From contig WELB01000163.1 in the NCBI GenBank assembly GCA_009602725.1, positions 66,542 to 94,945 on the forward strand: a DNA stretch of 28,404 bases, written 5' to 3'. The notes under the pieces are model-generated. The model was not told the origin of the DNA. It was given only the letters and a program-made list of their open reading frames with translations, and made no database searches. The position numbers and the translations under genes were made by a program. Positions 28,006-28,404 of this stretch are shown piece after piece. Positions within the stretch are counted from its first letter, which is position 1; each line of letters opens with the position of its first letter. This DNA comes from Spirogloea muscicola (Eukaryota > Streptophyta > Zygnematophyceae > Spirogloeales > Spirogloeaceae).

Positions 28006-28404
28006 AGGTGGCTGCAAGGCCGAGCGCCTCGCACAGCCACCGAATTGTCCCTCGTTCCGGGCGAGGAGAGTTCGGTGGAGTGCTCGTTACAAGCGCCGTC
28101 TCTTTTGCTGGGCCCCGGCGACAGGAGCGGCCAGTCTTACCAAGCGGTGTTGGTCGACCCGGCGAAAGCAGCCGAGGGGTGAGCTGTCTTGGGTACTGAT
28201 GTCACCTTGGGCACCTTAGTTTAGGTCACGGTATTATGTAGCCCTGTTTAGTTTGCCCTAGACTTTGCCTGAACAGTGTATCGACTTGAGTTGGCCTCCA
28301 TTTCGTTTCATGCGCCTCGCGCGCTTTCGCCGCCGGTTGTTGAGTCCCCGGCCAGCCGGCGGCCCCCGCGCGGCGCCGCGAGCGGCGGCGGCGGCGGCGG
28401 CGGC
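28005..28404. other. Repeat-derived sequence and GC-rich window end
   Basis: At 28255-28330 lies a CTGAACAGTGTATCGACTTGAGTTGGCC...CATGCGCC block related to those at 1755-1800 and (inverted) 430-485. The last 70 bases are almost pure GC and end in an uninterrupted CGG run cut by the window edge. No gene supported. Confidence 0.4.

Noticed and set aside
1-28404. tRNA, rRNA, CRISPR arrays, or a defence or biosynthetic gene cluster.
   Set aside because: No cloverleaf with box A/B spacing, no rRNA-like sequence and no spaced identical repeats were seen. The identified genes are housekeeping genes separated by repeats.

Overview
This is a nuclear window from an intron-rich eukaryote, most likely a green alga. 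The genes are split by short spliceosomal introns of about 90-590 bp. Gene starts sit in very GC-rich islands with CCG/GGC runs. The recognisable proteins resemble plant-lineage versions, including a short plant-type SMP-like protein. I ran no alignment, so the lineage is an inference.

Four protein genes can be supported. From 8.5 to 10.8 kb, minus strand, is NOP53 (60S ribosome biogenesis), in eight exons. At 11.4-11.6 kb, minus strand, is a 59-residue SMP-like protein. From 12.14 to 16.79 kb, plus strand, is a neurochondrin-family protein in fourteen exons. It is divergent from the SMP-like gene across a 0.57 kb GC island, and two of its thirteen introns appear to be GC-AG. From 23.04 to 26.30 kb, plus strand, is a NOL11 homologue (SSU processome, t-UTP module) in four exons. 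NOP53 and NOL11 act on the large and small ribosomal subunit respectively. They are 12 kb apart with repeats between them, so I claim no co-regulation. The N-terminal exons of NOP53 and neurochondrin were not found; both would lie in or next to the GC-rich stretch at 10.8-12.14 kb, which also holds an undetermined base at 11064.

The rest (0-8 kb, 16.8-22.9 kb, 26.3-28.4 kb) is mostly interspersed repeats. The main element is a non-LTR retrotransposon family seen only as 5'-truncated copies. The best copy (21479-22543) encodes 300 residues with a CxC..HxxxC knuckle, followed by a D...DVVVTEAYK block that looks like a restriction-like endonuclease of the R2/CRE/NeSL type. Its stop codon lies in the loop of a hairpin preserved in both 3'-end subfamilies by paired base changes. 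A second family consists of foldback elements whose arms each carry a small GGGCTGG..CCAGCCC hairpin. Three further dispersed repeats occur more than once. The interval 3.8-4.7 kb reads like a decayed coding region of unknown origin, and the GC island at 5.65-5.95 kb looks like a gene start without an identified gene.

I did not find a new multi-gene system. The most unusual items are the retrotransposon 3' hairpin with its head-to-tail copies, the foldback family, and the GC-AG introns of neurochondrin.
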